Assembly (NCBI GenBank): GCA_020328155.1
Contig: JAIXMX010000012.1
Location: forward strand, 1 to 37,513
Direction of reading: 5' to 3'
Source of the DNA: Candidatus Endomicrobiellum agilis
GTDB lineage: Bacteria; Elusimicrobiota; Endomicrobiia; Endomicrobiales; Endomicrobiaceae
DNA: 37,513 bases
Under the pieces are notes generated by a model. The model was not told where the DNA came from. It saw only the letters and a list, made by a program, of their open reading frames with translations, and made no database searches. Numbering within the stretch: the stretch's first letter is position 1; each line of letters opens with the position of its first letter. Below, in pieces: positions 26,323 through 36,056 of the stretch. Made by a program: the position numbers and the translations under genes.

Positions 26323-27178
26323 CTATAGTACGGCATCGCTATCATCTAGCTTATTATAATCTACTTCTTGCATAGTTGATAAGTTCACAAGCAAACACAT
26401 CCTGACTCTTTTTAGTTCGTTCGCAGAAAGAGTGAAAAAGCAATTAGGCACATAGCCAAACAGCTCCTCTAACTTATCATTTCCTATTGTTACGATTAAA
26501 TGATTTGTCGCCGAGACTTATCCTACTAAAAAACATGTCTGGATACGTCTTCATCTTGTTTATAACATAACTAACTTCCTTGTGTATCTTTGTACCTCTG
26601 TCTGCTGCCTGTACTACAAGAGTATCGGGAGCCATTGATGTTATAAGTCCCTTTTGTTTAAGAAACGCAGTTACGCTTATTAGTTCATCGTCTGAGTACG
26701 CGTAGCCACTCTTGCACAAAGACACTCTCCTAGCTCTATCAAGTTCCTTCAGTAGGACATGCGGCACAGGTTTGCCCGTAAAATGTTACCTCGCTCTCCT
26801 CATTTGATAGCCGCCATAAATGAATGTTTCACACTCTATATCATAGCAGGAAGCAGAGGTGTAAGCTGCAGGTACAGTAAGCGGACATATGCCAGACGCC
26901 AAATTATTGGCAGAGTTGCGGTTACTATCAACACAATGCCCTACTAAAAAAACAATCCACACGCGGCGTCGGTTTCGGGCGATAACGCGAGCATGTTAGT
27001 GCTGTGATTAGTATTAAACACCTCGCTCTTGTTATTCTCGGTTTCACTTTCAGCGTAATGGTGGATAATTTCGTTGTGGTTATGGTGTTGTAAGCGGAGC
27101 CTTGCGACACACCCGATACGTGTAGAAAAACGACACTAGCATTATTGCTTGTATAATTGCTATAATCGTTTTTAACAT
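26323..27178 (-). pseudogene. Decayed gene of an exported protein inside the spc operon
   Basis: The ATG at 27178 begins a signal-peptide-like stretch (MLKTIIAIIQAIMLVSFF). A frameshift leads into ESETENNKSEVFNTNHSTN and LALSPETDAACGLFF with a stop. Further minus-strand frames carry NNLASGICPLTVPAAYTSAS, VTFYGQTCAACPTEG, the longest piece 26477-26767 (SGYAYSDDELISVTAFLKQK, then RGTKIHKEVSYVINKMKTYP) and GNDKLEELFGYVPNCFFTLS ending at TAG 26323-26325. The pieces are in order on one strand and look like a Cys-containing secreted protein of about 260-290 residues with several frameshifts. Family unknown. Confidence 0.5.
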
Positions 27179-27197
27179 TATCTATCTTCTTTTTTAC

Positions 27198-27510
27198 TCA
27201 ATCATTCTTTTCGTTATCCCAATGATAATCGCGCAATTTTTCAATTCTCTCGTTAACCTTGAGAGAAACTCCACTTTCCGCAATGGTAAAAACTTTAATT
27301 ACATCAAAACTCTTTTATTAAGTATTGTTTGTCTTTGACGGATTCCTGAATGTCAAAAACATTCAGCTCCATAAACCGCGCTCAACTGGCAACAACGCGA
27401 TTCAAGGACAGTCCTATACGATGTTTCCGTGCGGCTATTGCCTCGCTACCGACAACAAACTTTTCTGTCTTTTCAAATGAGGCGAAAATACTTAGAAGCG
27501 GGCTGCATTC
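27198..27510 (-). pseudogene. Second decayed gene inside the spc operon
   Basis: The minus frame from 27510 reads SIFASFEKTEKFVVGSEAIA, then an in-frame TGA, then MELNVFDIQESVKDKQYLIK and a stop. A neighbouring frame continues SFDVIKVFTIAESGVSLKVN to TGA 27198-27200, which lies 20 bases before the ATG of the next pseudogene. The 5' end is missing. I do not recognise the family. The tight spacing to the next remnant suggests the two were a gene pair. Confidence 0.45.
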
Positions 27511-27639
27511 TTAAAGCATCGGCAAACTCATCTGTTTACTTAGGAAACAAGAGCATACCAGCCATAAATAAACTATACAAGTCTCTGTAAAGGAAGAAGA
27601 AAAAGTTGAAGGAGGCGTTTATATCTTTTAAACGCACTC

Positions 27640-28015
27640 TATTCTCATAATTTAATATTTTTTTAATAATTCTTAAAGAATATTAATAATATTTTTTCAA
27701 TTTTATCATTTTTTTATCTTTTTCACAAATAAAAATATTGTTATTAAGCATACTTCTTTAGATTTATGCACAAAAGCATCAAAAAAAAGAATAGACACGA
27801 GACAGAAAAGAGAAAGAGCAGTTCTAGCATTAAATTGGAACATATTGTTTTATTTTCAAACAGTAAGAAGAGAAAAAAAACTATAAAACCGACGCGATAT
27901 TAAAAAAAACAAAATAAGACAAAGACTCCATAAGCACAAAAACGGTTAACATATAACTCAGTAGGAAAACAAAGATTATATATGCAAAATACAGAAAGAG
28001 TTTTTTGATAGATGA
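27640..28015. other. Very AT-rich stretch upstream of the operon-internal pseudogenes
   Basis: This part of the rplR-rpsE gap is mostly A and T with long T runs, imperfect palindromes (around 27669-27694) and no coding frame. GCGTTTA/TAAACGC forms a short hairpin at about 27616-27636. It could have held a promoter for the two remnants. From 28016 to 28160 nothing is recognised. Confidence 0.35.
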
Positions 28016-28160
28016 GTAATTACGGATAAGCGTTTATTTATTGACGTCTAAAGCGGACAATGTCAATTTAAATTCTGCGTCAGCTTAATTCTATACAACA
28101 CTTAAAAATAAAACAATACTTTTTCTTCATCCTCGCAAAAAGGGAGGAAAAAGAAATTTA

Positions 28161-28520
28161 TTAAAACTCAAGCCCGTTTTCTCTCGCGGTATCTGCAAGA
28201 GCTTTAATTTTACCAGTATATTCGTACCCCCTACGATCAAAAACAACTTTCTTCACGCCTTTTTCAACCGCTTTTTTGGCAATTAATCCGCCGACAGATT
28301 TAGCAGCTGCTACAGTATCGGTAACTTCAAATTTCCCTTTAAGTTCCGGCGACAATGTCGATGCCGAGGCAAGAGTGACGCCTTTGCCGTCGTCAATAAT
28401 TTGCGCATAAATATGTTTATGCCCGCGGTGAACGCTTAAGCGTGGTCTGTCAGCCGTTCCGTTAATTCTGTTTCTAACTCTCTTCACGCGGTAAGTAAAT
28501 CTTTTATTTGAATCTTTCAT
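28161..28520 (-). CDS. rplR: 50S ribosomal protein L18
   Basis: The 119-residue protein has the family blocks [40 protein letters not shown] and the C-terminal [20 protein letters not shown]. It binds 5S rRNA. It is the last gene before the 1.95-kb gap; normally rpsE follows within a few bases. Confidence 0.97.
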   Translation of the reverse strand: MKDSNKRFTYRVKRVRNRINGTADRPRLSVHRGHKHIYAQIIDDGKGVTLASASTLSPELKGKFEVTDTVAAAKSVGGLIAKKAVEKGVKKVVFDRRGYEYTGKIKALADTARENGLEF

Positions 28521-28528
28521 TTAATCCT

Positions 28529-29095
28529 CTATTTTTTACCTGAACTTGACGCTGCCTTTCCAGCCTTTCTTATAATCTTTTCGCCTGAATACTTTATACC
28601 AAAACCTTTATAAGGTTCAGCCGGCTTCACAGCTCTTATACGGGCGGCGAATGCTCCGACTTCATATTTATCGGTCCCCGACACCGTAATCAAAGTATTT
28701 TTATCTGGCATAAGAGTCGCTGTAGTTTTCACCGCGGAAGGTATCGGAAGAGTCACTAAATGAGAGAAACCCACACTCATAACTAAGTTTTTTCCGCTCT
28801 CTATATTCGCTTTATAGCCAAGTCCTATTACTTCAAGTTCTTTCTTAAAACCTTTTGTAACGCCTTCAACCATATTGACAACAAGTCCCCTTATAAGACC
28901 GTGCAGCATATTGTGCTGGCGAGAGTCTCCGAGTGCTTCGACAAGGATACTATTTTTGTCAATTTTTACACTCATCTTCCTATCAATTGCCTGCGAAAGC
29001 CTGCCGGCAGGACCCGTTACTTCAAGTATTCTATCTTTAAACTCTGCTTTCACTTTTTCCGGCATAAAAACCGGCTTTTTACCTAAACGACTCAT
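28529..29095 (-). CDS. rplF: 50S ribosomal protein L6
   Basis: The 188-residue product starts MSRLGKKPVFMPEKVKAEF and contains two copies of the L6 fold. The conserved C-terminal block is PAEPYKGFGIKYSGEKIIRK followed by AGKAA. It lies near the factor-binding site of the 50S subunit. The start is eight bases from the rplR gene end. Confidence 0.97.
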   Translation of the reverse strand: MSRLGKKPVFMPEKVKAEFKDRILEVTGPAGRLSQAIDRKMSVKIDKNSILVEALGDSRQHNMLHGLIRGLVVNMVEGVTKGFKKELEVIGLGYKANIESGKNLVMSVGFSHLVTLPIPSAVKTTATLMPDKNTLITVSGTDKYEVGAFAARIRAVKPAEPYKGFGIKYSGEKIIRKAGKAASSSGKK

Positions 29096-29190
29096 TATTT
29101 GATCCTCAATATAAATTTTCTGCTAAACAGTCAGATATCTTAGGAGTTCATTCTTAAAAATAACAGCCGCATTAACCCGTCTGTCCTGCG

Positions 29191-29592
29191 TCACCAGACG
29201 TATCCTATCACTTCTCCGCCGATTTTGTCTCTTCTCGCCTGTCTGTCTGTCATTAAACCTTTAGACGTAGAAACAATGGTAACACCCAAACCGCCGACGG
29301 TTTTAGGCATATCCGCATAACCCTTATATATTCTCAAACTTGATTTTGAAACTCTTTTTATCCCTTGAATAACCGATTTGCCGCCGTGGATATATCTAAG
29401 ATGAATTCTCAAAATGCCATGACTTTGCTTTTCAACATTTTCGATTCTGTAATCTGTAATATACCCCTCTTCTTTCAAAATCCTTGCAATTGCTACTTTT
29501 AATTTTGAAGCCGGAATATTAATTTTTTCGTGTAATTTTAAATTTGCATTGCGAATGCGCACAAACATATCTGATATTGGATCTGTAATCAT
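29191..29592 (-). CDS. rpsH: 30S ribosomal protein S8
   Basis: The 133-residue protein starts MITDPISDMFVRIRNANLKL and has the C-terminal VGGLGVTIVSTSKGLMTDRQ, then GGEVIGYVW. It binds the central domain of 16S rRNA and in E. coli represses the spc operon. The spacer to rplF is 95 bp. Confidence 0.98.
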   Translation of the reverse strand: MITDPISDMFVRIRNANLKLHEKINIPASKLKVAIARILKEEGYITDYRIENVEKQSHGILRIHLRYIHGGKSVIQGIKRVSKSSLRIYKGYADMPKTVGGLGVTIVSTSKGLMTDRQARRDKIGGEVIGYVW

Positions 29593-29620
29593 TCAAACTG
29601 ACCTCTTCTTTTAAAAGTTA

Positions 29621-29806
29621 TCACCAACTTGACTTAGTAACACCCGGTATTTCGCCGTTGTGCGCTAATTTGCGCAGACATATTCTACAAATCCCGAAAT
29701 CTCTGTAATAGCCACGCGGTCTTCCGCACAGACGACATCTATTTCTGTAGCGCGTTGCAAATTTTTGAGGTTTACGCATTTTTGCTTCTGCTGAAGTTGT
29801 TGCCAT
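29621..29806 (-). CDS. rpsN: 30S ribosomal protein S14, zinc-binding type
   Basis: The 61-residue protein is the short type with [20 protein letters not shown], i.e. two CxxC pairs for zinc, and the ending [12 protein letters not shown]. It has no long C- form insertion. The start at 29806 gives the usual length. It lies between rplE and rpsH. Confidence 0.96.
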   Translation of the reverse strand: MATTSAEAKMRKPQKFATRYRNRCRLCGRPRGYYRDFGICRICLRKLAHNGEIPGVTKSSW

Positions 29807-29824
29807 AGAAAAATATCCTTTAAT

Positions 29825-30391
29825 TTATTTGCCACTTTTGACTATTACTTTTTTAAACGGCATACCAAAAGACTCAAGCAGCACTTTTGCATGTTCATCT
29901 TTTTCCGCTGTCGTCACTATAGTGATATTCATACCTCTCGCTTTATCCGATTTTTCAACGTTTATTTCAGGAAAAACATATTGTTCTGTAAGTCCTAAAT
30001 TAAAATTACCTTTCCCATCAAAACTATCAGATTCAATACCCCTGAAGTCTCTTATACGCGGCATTGCAATATTGATAAGCCTATCTAAGAACTCATACAT
30101 CATGGCGTTTCTGAGCGTTACCTTAACGCCTATAGGCATTCCCTGTCGTATTTTAAAATTTGATACCGATTTTTTCGCACGGCAAATTAAAGGTTTTTGC
30201 CCAGTAATCGCCGCAAGCTCCTCTGCTGCAATATCTAAAACTTTAATGTTTTCTTTTGCCTCACCTAAGCCTATGTTTACGACAATCTTCGTAAGACTTG
30301 GAACTTGGTGAATATTCTTAAAGTTGAACTTTTCTCTGAGTTCCGCTTTTACATTTTTATTATAAAGTTCTTTTAAACGAGGCTGATTCAT
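29825..30391 (-). CDS. rplE: 50S ribosomal protein L5
   Basis: The 188-residue product starts [20 protein letters not shown] and has [40 protein letters not shown] and [20 protein letters not shown] with MNITIVTTA. It binds 5S rRNA. The spacer to rplX is 156 bp. Confidence 0.97.
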   Translation of the reverse strand: MNQPRLKELYNKNVKAELREKFNFKNIHQVPSLTKIVVNIGLGEAKENIKVLDIAAEELAAITGQKPLICRAKKSVSNFKIRQGMPIGVKVTLRNAMMYEFLDRLINIAMPRIRDFRGIESDSFDGKGNFNLGLTEQYVFPEINVEKSDKARGMNITIVTTAEKDEHAKVLLESFGMPFKKVIVKSGK

Positions 30392-30547
30392 TATTCTTTC
30401 CTTATCCGTTTCCTTTATGCTTCTACCGTTTTAGAGTATTTTTTAATGAGGATTTTCTCAGCTTTCTGCTAAACAAAACTAAAAAAGCCCGTCAAAAACC
30501 GCAGACTAAAGAGATTTCCGCAAATCAAAAAACCAAAAGACAAAGCA

Positions 30548-30859
30548 CTAAATTATCATCTCGCCACAGCGGCGACATACTCTTACTTTTTTCCCGTCGG
30601 AAAGCCTGTCAAATTTAGGTCTTGAAGCCTGATCACATTTGGGACATATAAGCATAACTTTGCTTATGTTGACAGGAGCTTCTTTCTCGCAAATCCCTCC
30701 CGACTCTCTCTGCGTGGGTTTAGTATGTCTTTTGACAAAATTTACTTTTGCAACGATAACTCTATCTTTATCAGGGGAAACATAAATAACTTCGCCTTTT
30801 TTTCCTTTGTCTTTTCCCGATAAAATTATCACCTTGTCTTTTTTCTTAATGTTAAGCAT
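30548..30859 (-). CDS. rplX: 50S ribosomal protein L24
   Basis: The 103-residue protein has the KOW motif (KDKVIILSGKDKGKKGEVIY) and VNFVKRHTKPTQRESGGICE. The C-terminal part has two CxxC pairs (LICPKCDQ and VCRRCGE), the zinc-ribbon-like end seen in many L24 proteins. It starts assembly of the large subunit. Confidence 0.96.
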   Translation of the reverse strand: MLNIKKKDKVIILSGKDKGKKGEVIYVSPDKDRVIVAKVNFVKRHTKPTQRESGGICEKEAPVNISKVMLICPKCDQASRPKFDRLSDGKKVRVCRRCGEMII

Positions 30860-31025
30860 TTGTTATATTTCCCTTTCTTAATACTCGCCGCACTGATAAA
30901 ACAGTTATTTCATTTCCGAAATATCCAAACATCTATTTACCGCCTTTTTCGGAAATCTCCGCTTATTATGTTCTTTTAAAGTAACAGACAGATAAGCGCA
31001 AATATTTTGCTTCGCCCTCTGCAAT

Positions 31026-31050
31026 GACAGGTCGGACGCCTTCACCTGTC
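31026..31050 (-). repeat. Hairpin and possible dispersed-repeat remnant between rplN and rplX
   Basis: GACAGGT (31026-31032) pairs perfectly with ACCTGTC (31044-31050) across an 11-base loop. The neighbouring minus-strand sequence reads GTCATTGCAGAGGGCGAAGC (about 31009-31028), which resembles the GTCATTGCGAG...GCGAAGC palindromic repeats scattered between genes in many bacterial genomes. It lies in a 233-bp spacer that has no gene. Confidence 0.35.
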
Positions 31051-31092
31051 GTTCAATCTTTCGGCAGACAGGCAAACACGACAGGATAAAAG

Positions 31093-31461
31093 TTATATCA
31101 CTTCCGGCGCTAAAGAAATTATTTTAAGATAATTATTTTCCCTCAATTCTCTTGCGACCGGACCTAAAATACGCGTTCCTTTTGGTTCACCTTCGTCATT
31201 AATAATAACGGCTGCATTGTCGTCAAACTTAATATAGCTTCCGTCTATCCGGCGGATTTCTTTTACCGTACGCACTACTACGGCTTTAACGACATCGCCC
31301 TTTTTAATATTTGCATGCGGCAACGCATCTTGTACCGACGCATGAATTACATCGCCTATGCTGGCATACCGGCGTTTTAAACCCTTAGTGACCCTGAAGC
31401 AGCGGATTTTTTTTGCTCCCGAATTATCCGCAACGTTTAAAATAGTTCTCTCTTGAATCAT
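31093..31461 (-). CDS. rplN: 50S ribosomal protein L14
   Basis: From ATG 31461 the product is 122 residues, the standard length, starting [24 protein letters not shown] 18 bases upstream would add six residues and lacks an AAGGA site; AAGGA lies just before the chosen ATG. Other marks are [20 protein letters not shown] and [20 protein letters not shown]. Confidence 0.97.
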   Translation of the reverse strand: MIQERTILNVADNSGAKKIRCFRVTKGLKRRYASIGDVIHASVQDALPHANIKKGDVVKAVVVRTVKEIRRIDGSYIKFDDNAAVIINDEGEPKGTRILGPVARELRENNYLKIISLAPEVI

Positions 31462-31489
31462 TCCGTTATCCTTCGCCAAAAACTTATTT

Positions 31490-31753
31490 TCAGATTTCTG
31501 ATATTTTATTTATTACTTCGACCAAGACCCATCTTTTTGTCTTTGACAACGGTCTCGACTCCATTATCCTGACTTTATCGCCCGTATGAGAAATATTTTT
31601 TTCATCATGCACGACAAATTTACTTTTACTGCGAAGCACGCGGTCATATAAAGAATGCCGATACGTCCTCTCAACGGAGACTCGTCTTGTCTTGCTGTTT
31701 TTGTCGCTTACAACTACGCCCGTACGGAACTTGCGTTTTCCACGTTCTGACAT
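31490..31753 (-). CDS. rpsQ: 30S ribosomal protein S17
   Basis: The 87-residue OB-fold protein has [20 protein letters not shown], then [20 protein letters not shown] and [13 protein letters not shown]. It is a primary 16S rRNA binder. Its start overlaps the rpmC stop by one base (TAATG). Confidence 0.97.
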   Translation of the reverse strand: MSERGKRKFRTGVVVSDKNSKTRRVSVERTYRHSLYDRVLRSKSKFVVHDEKNISHTGDKVRIMESRPLSKTKRWVLVEVINKISEI

Positions 31754-31980
31754 TATTGTTCCTTCCCGTTATTTATCTTGTTTAGACTCTTCTTCCAGTT
31801 AATAAGAGTTTTGACTCTCGCTATATTCCTTCTTACGTTCCTTATTTCAAGAGGATTTTTGACAGGAGATGTCGAATGACGGAATCTCAATCTGAAAATT
31901 TTATCCTGCAGTTCGCTAAGCTCCGCTCTTAATTCGACATCCGACATATTTTTTATTTCATTCCAATTTTTACTTTTCAT
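31753..31980 (-). CDS. rpmC: 50S ribosomal protein L29
   Basis: The 75-residue, helical protein carries MSDVELRAELSELQDKIFRL followed by RFRHSTSPVKNPLEIRNVRR and IARVKTLI. L29 lies at the exit of the peptide tunnel. It starts seven bases from the rplP end. Confidence 0.95.
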   Translation of the reverse strand: MKSKNWNEIKNMSDVELRAELSELQDKIFRLRFRHSTSPVKNPLEIRNVRRNIARVKTLINWKKSLNKINNGKEQ

Positions 31981-31987
31981 TGCATCC

Positions 31988-32401
31988 TCAAATATCGGCT
32001 CTTACTAAAATCTTTGTATGTATAGGAAGTTTGTTTGAAGCAAGCGTCAGAGCTTTCTTTGCTTCCGCTTCCGTAATACCTTCCATTTCAAACATTACTC
32101 TTCCGGGTTTGACCACCGCCACCCAAAACTGCGGATCGCCTTTACCTTTACCCATTCTTGTTTCGGCAGGCTTCTTTGTGACCGGCTTATCGGGAAAGAT
32201 CCTAATCCAAACTTTTCCGCCTTTCTTTACAGATCTCGACAGCGCAATACGAGCCGCTTCTATCTGATTGCTGTTTATCCACACAGGTTCAAGAGCTTGA
32301 AGTCCATACTTGCCAAAAGCCAGCGAAGTACCGCCTTTGGCTTTGCCTTTCATCCTTCCCCTGTGCATTTTCCTATATTTAACTCTTTTCGGCATCAACA
32401 T
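31988..32401 (-). CDS. rplP: 50S ribosomal protein L16
   Basis: The 137-residue protein starts [20 protein letters not shown] and has [40 protein letters not shown] and [11 protein letters not shown]. It helps shape the A site of the 50S subunit. Start MLMPKR versus MPKR (32395) cannot be decided. Confidence 0.97.
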   Translation of the reverse strand: MLMPKRVKYRKMHRGRMKGKAKGGTSLAFGKYGLQALEPVWINSNQIEAARIALSRSVKKGGKVWIRIFPDKPVTKKPAETRMGKGKGDPQFWVAVVKPGRVMFEMEGITEAEAKKALTLASNKLPIHTKILVRADI

Positions 32402-32432
32402 TATAAATGTCCTCTGACTTTTTATGCATCAA

Positions 32433-33155
32433 TTATTTAGATTCTTCTTTCGCCTTAGCAGTCTGCACCTGTTCCGTCACCGCATTTAAATCAACAACTT
32501 TTGCTTCTTCAATTAATTCTTTAGTTGTCTTTTTAAAAAGTTCTTTTTTGAATATCCACACTTTTACGCCTATCTGCCCCATAGTCGTATATGCTTCCAC
32601 AAAACCGTAATCAATATCGGCTCTGAATGTCTGCAGAGGAACTCTCCCTTCCTTAAGCCACTCGGTTCTTGCAATTTCTGCGCCGCCGAGCCTGCCCGAA
32701 ACCATCACTTTTATCCCCTGTATCCCCGACATCATCGCTCTTTCAATCGCTTTTTTCATTACTCTTCTGAAAGCAACATGTTTTTCCAGCTGAAATGCAA
32801 TGCTTTCAGCCACAAGCTGAGCATCTATTTCAGGTCTTTTAATCTCCATGACATTTACAAAAGTTTTCCTTGCCGACATGGTTTCAATTTCTTTTCTCAA
32901 GTTCTCAATACCCTGCCCGCCTTTTCCGATTACAATGCCCGGACGAGATGTGTAAATATTTATGCGTAAATATTTACCGGGTCTCTCTATAACAATTTTT
33001 GATACCGCAGCTAATTTAAGTTTATTTTTTAAATAAACTCTTATGTGGTAATCCTCTTCTATAAAATTGGGCATCTCTTTTATATTAAACCATTTAGATT
33101 CCCAGTCTTGAATATACCCTAGTCTCACGCTTTTTGGATGTACCTTATGCCCCAT
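32433..33155 (-). CDS. rpsC: 30S ribosomal protein S3
   Basis: The 240-residue protein starts MGHKVHPKSVRLGYIQDWES, has the KH domain (RPGIVIGKGGQGIENLRKEI) and the S3 C-terminal domain (GIQGIKVMVSGRLGGAEIAR, then WLKEGRVPLQTFRADIDYGF). It lies at the mRNA entry channel. The C-terminal tail is Lys/Glu-rich. Confidence 0.98.
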   Translation of the reverse strand: MGHKVHPKSVRLGYIQDWESKWFNIKEMPNFIEEDYHIRVYLKNKLKLAAVSKIVIERPGKYLRINIYTSRPGIVIGKGGQGIENLRKEIETMSARKTFVNVMEIKRPEIDAQLVAESIAFQLEKHVAFRRVMKKAIERAMMSGIQGIKVMVSGRLGGAEIARTEWLKEGRVPLQTFRADIDYGFVEAYTTMGQIGVKVWIFKKELFKKTTKELIEEAKVVDLNAVTEQVQTAKAKEESK

Positions 33156-33185
33156 TTTTCTTACCTTTCCTAAAAATTTTTTATC

Positions 33186-33578
33186 TTATTCCGCTTCCTG
33201 CGTTTTTACTTTATTTTTGTCCACTTTTTTCTTTGTTTTTTCCGGAACTACGCCGACATCTGTAACAACTATCGTAAGATGAACGGTTCTTTTTTTTATC
33301 GGCATGCTTCTCCCCTTAGATCCAGCTCTCATTCTTTTTAATGTCGGTCCGTTTCCGACCCACGCTTCTTTCACTTTGAGATTTGAATAATCCTTGAGTT
33401 TTCCTGCATTTGCAACCGCGCTTTTTAAGACCTTTTCAACAAACGAGGCGGCCGATTTGGGAAGAAAAGAAAGAACCTCAAACGCTCTCCTGACTTTTTT
33501 ATCTCTGACAAGCGCAAGAACTTGATTTACCTTTCTTGGAGTATATCTGACAAACTTTGCCGTTGCTTTTGCTTCCAT
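33186..33578 (-). CDS. rplV: 50S ribosomal protein L22
   Basis: The 130-residue protein has ATAKFVRYTPRKVNQVLALV and the extended loop block VGNGPTLKRMRAGSKGRSMP followed by KKRTVHLTIVV, which lines the peptide tunnel. It has a basic C-terminal tail (VPEKTKKKVDKNKVKTQ). Confidence 0.97.
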   Translation of the reverse strand: MEAKATAKFVRYTPRKVNQVLALVRDKKVRRAFEVLSFLPKSAASFVEKVLKSAVANAGKLKDYSNLKVKEAWVGNGPTLKRMRAGSKGRSMPIKKRTVHLTIVVTDVGVVPEKTKKKVDKNKVKTQEAE

Positions 33579-33684
33579 CTAAATATCCTTTTACGTTTAA
33601 CAATAACACTTTCGCTCAAACAACAGCTGCCGACACTGCACCTTCGACGAAGCACAACCGTTGCATATTTTTATTTATATTTGC

Positions 33685-33969
33685 TTATACAAGAGACGTT
33701 TCTTGTTTTGTCATTCCGCTATGACCTTTAAAAGTCCTTGTCGGCGAAAATTCCCCAAGTCTATGACCCACCATTTGTTCCGATATAAATACCGGGAGAA
33801 ACTTCTTGCCATTATGTATCGCTATCGTATGTCCGACAAATTCCGGAGTTATAACACTCGCTCTCGCCCATGTTTTAATAACTTTTCTGTCGCCGGTTTT
33901 ATTAAGTTTCTGCATTTTCTTTAAAAGTTTCTCATCTACATAAGGACCTTTTTTTGTTGAACGACTCAT
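33685..33969 (-). CDS. rpsS: 30S ribosomal protein S19
   Basis: The 94-residue protein starts [20 protein letters not shown] and has [20 protein letters not shown], then [20 protein letters not shown]. It binds S13 in the 30S head. The spacer to rplV is 106 bp, longer than in most bacteria. Confidence 0.98.
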   Translation of the reverse strand: MSRSTKKGPYVDEKLLKKMQKLNKTGDRKVIKTWARASVITPEFVGHTIAIHNGKKFLPVFISEQMVGHRLGEFSPTRTFKGHSGMTKQETSLV

Positions 33970-33985
33970 CTATTTTTTCCTCCAC

Positions 33986-34819
33986 CTACTTCTTAGCTTT
34001 ATTACGATGACTGATTATTACCCAATCCCAGATTTTTTTAGGTCTCGTCTTAAAACCTTTCGCAGGTTGGTTCCAAGGACTTCTGGGCTGATTATTGCCT
34101 TTAGATCTGCCTCTGCCGCCTCCGTGCGGATGGTCAACGGCGTTCATCGCGGTTCCGCGCACATGAGGCTTTCTGCCCATGTGCCGATTTCTACCAGCAG
34201 AACCCAGAGTAATATTTTCGTGATCCAAATTTCCCACCTGACCAATTGTTGCATAACAGTTCACTCTGATAAGCCTTATCTCGCCGGAAGGCATTCTTAT
34301 ATGAGCGTAATCGCCCTCTTTGGCAAGAAGCTGCGCCGCGGCGCCGGCAGAACGGACGAGTTGTCCGCCTTTACCCGCTGCAAGCTCCAAATTATGTATA
34401 AAAGTCCCCACAGGTATATTCGCAATAGGAAGAGAATTTCCCGGTTTTATTGCAGCGTCAGGACCGGACACAAGCAAATCCCCAACTTTTACACCTACAG
34501 GGTGGATTATATATCTTTTTTCGCCGTCCCTGTATTGCAGAAGAGCGATTCTGCTTGAACGGTTAGGATCATATTCTACTGACATTACCTCTGCCGGAAT
34601 GTTAAATTTATTCCGTTTAAAATCAATAATTCTGTAAAATCTTTTATGGCCGCCGCCTTTGAAACGAACCATTATCTGCCCGGTATTGTTGCGACCGCCT
34701 TTTTTCTTTACTATTTTTGTCAACGATTTTTCAGGCTTCGTCTTTGTGATGTCTGAAAAGCTTGAAACTGACATATGTCTTCTTGACTGCGTATACGGCT
34801 TAAATGTTTTAATCGGCAT
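33986..34819 (-). CDS. rplB: 50S ribosomal protein L2
   Basis: The 277-residue protein starts [20 protein letters not shown] and has [40 protein letters not shown] and [20 protein letters not shown], the block near the peptidyl-transferase centre with the essential histidine. It ends [20 protein letters not shown]. Confidence 0.98.
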   Translation of the reverse strand: MPIKTFKPYTQSRRHMSVSSFSDITKTKPEKSLTKIVKKKGGRNNTGQIMVRFKGGGHKRFYRIIDFKRNKFNIPAEVMSVEYDPNRSSRIALLQYRDGEKRYIIHPVGVKVGDLLVSGPDAAIKPGNSLPIANIPVGTFIHNLELAAGKGGQLVRSAGAAAQLLAKEGDYAHIRMPSGEIRLIRVNCYATIGQVGNLDHENITLGSAGRNRHMGRKPHVRGTAMNAVDHPHGGGRGRSKGNNQPRSPWNQPAKGFKTRPKKIWDWVIISHRNKAKK

Positions 34820-34975
34820 TACTTTTTCCTGTTATCGGGCAAACGTCTTCGACACCTCTATCTTATTTGCGCCCATAGCTGTTTCTATAATAAACAAATG
34901 TTGTTTTCCCCTGACTTCATCCACGATACTTCAAATTACGCATTTATCGCACAACCATAACCAGATTTGACATCA

Positions 34976-35000
34976 GTTGAAAAGTAAGTTACTTTTCAAC
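34976..35000. other. Perfect 11-bp hairpin in the rplW-rplB spacer
   Basis: GTTGAAAAGTA (34976-34986) pairs perfectly with TACTTTTCAAC (34990-35000) across the triloop AGT. It lies 18 bases past the rplW stop in a 198-bp spacer. No T-run follows on the minus strand, so it is not an obvious terminator; a processing site, RNA stabiliser or protein-binding site is possible. Confidence 0.5.
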
Positions 35001-35017
35001 AAAAACCACGTCCGAAA

Positions 35018-35317
35018 TCAGACTTCGTCGGTTAATTGAATTTCCTGTCCCTCGCCAAGTTTTACTATCGCTTTTTTCCAATCACTCTTGTAGCCCAGTC
35101 CAGAGCCGCCATGCATTCCCACTCTCCTGCTTTTTCCCGCATAGTTTGAAGTGTGAACGCTTTTTACTTTTACGTTAAACAAAGCTTCAATGGCATGCTT
35201 TATTTGAAATTTATTTGCACCTTTATCCACCACAAAAGTATATTTATTATTTTTTTCTTTCATAATTGTGGCTTTTTCCGTTACTACCGGTTTCTTGATA
35301 ATATGTCTTATATCCAT
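35018..35317 (-). CDS. rplW: 50S ribosomal protein L23
   Basis: The 99-residue protein starts [20 protein letters not shown] and has [20 protein letters not shown] followed by [20 protein letters not shown]. It is the docking site for trigger factor and SRP at the tunnel exit. The start is 35 bp from the rplD end. Confidence 0.96.
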   Translation of the reverse strand: MDIRHIIKKPVVTEKATIMKEKNNKYTFVVDKGANKFQIKHAIEALFNVKVKSVHTSNYAGKSRRVGMHGGSGLGYKSDWKKAIVKLGEGQEIQLTDEV

Positions 35318-35351
35318 TTTATTTCCTAAATAACAAAAGACAATTTCTACT

Positions 35352-35978
35352 TTATACGGCGGCGGACTGTCTTTCTTTTATTAAATTAACAGCTTCGGGA
35401 GTAATAATCAGTTTGTCAGCCCAGAGAACTTGATACGCGTTGATATTTTTAATATTTTCAATTACGACGTTTCTTATATTTCTTGCCGCTTTTTTAAAAT
35501 CCACGTCGTCAGGAATCGCAAAAACAACTTTCTTATTTTCAACTTTAAGATTTTTTATAAGTTCCGCTACCTTTTTCGTCTTAACTTCGCTTACTTTTAT
35601 CGAATCGACAACAATTATATTGCCGTTTTGAAGCTGCGCTGAAAATGCCATACTCAAAGAAAGTCTCTTTTTCTGCTTTGACATTTTTGTATAATAATCC
35701 CTAGGCTGAGGTCCAAAAATGATGCCGCCTTTTCTCCATAACGGAGAATTTTTCTGTCCCGCGCGAGCATTGCCCGTACCTTTCTGCTTCCATGGCTTTG
35801 CTCCTGAAAAAGATACTTCGCCTCTCGTTTTTGTTTTGTGCGTACCAGTCCGTTGATTATTTAAATACGCTGTCGTAATTTCATGCAAAAGAGCGCTGGA
35901 CACTTTTACGTCGAAAAAAAAGGGAAGCTCTATTTTCCCTTTTTCGTCGCCTTTTGCATCATAAACTGTTGTTTCCAT
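35352..35978 (-). CDS. rplD: 50S ribosomal protein L4
   Basis: The 208-residue protein has the long-loop block [20 protein letters not shown], then [20 protein letters not shown] and [20 protein letters not shown]. It ends with [18 protein letters not shown]4 lines the peptide tunnel and in E. coli represses the S10 operon. The spacer to rplC is 321 bp. Confidence 0.97.
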   Translation of the reverse strand: METTVYDAKGDEKGKIELPFFFDVKVSSALLHEITTAYLNNQRTGTHKTKTRGEVSFSGAKPWKQKGTGNARAGQKNSPLWRKGGIIFGPQPRDYYTKMSKQKKRLSLSMAFSAQLQNGNIIVVDSIKVSEVKTKKVAELIKNLKVENKKVVFAIPDDVDFKKAARNIRNVVIENIKNINAYQVLWADKLIITPEAVNLIKERQSAAV

Positions 35979-36056
35979 TTTACTTTCTCTCTTTTAGCCT
36001 CATCCAAAACATCGCGGGAAAATCCGTTATATTTTTATCTAAAGCTACACCAAATA

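Noticed and set aside
27198-27510. In-frame TGA that could be read as Trp (recoding)
   Set aside because: Several intact genes here, such as mrdA, rpsE and mreC, end in TGA, and this frame also has a frameshift, so TGA is a normal stop and the gene is decayed.
34007-34558. 183-codon + strand ORF opposite rplB, and similar long ORFs opposite mreB (17241-17765) and rplE (29829-30311)
   Set aside because: They lie fully antisense to clearly conserved genes and have no ribosome-binding site or family features, so they are shadows of the coding strand.
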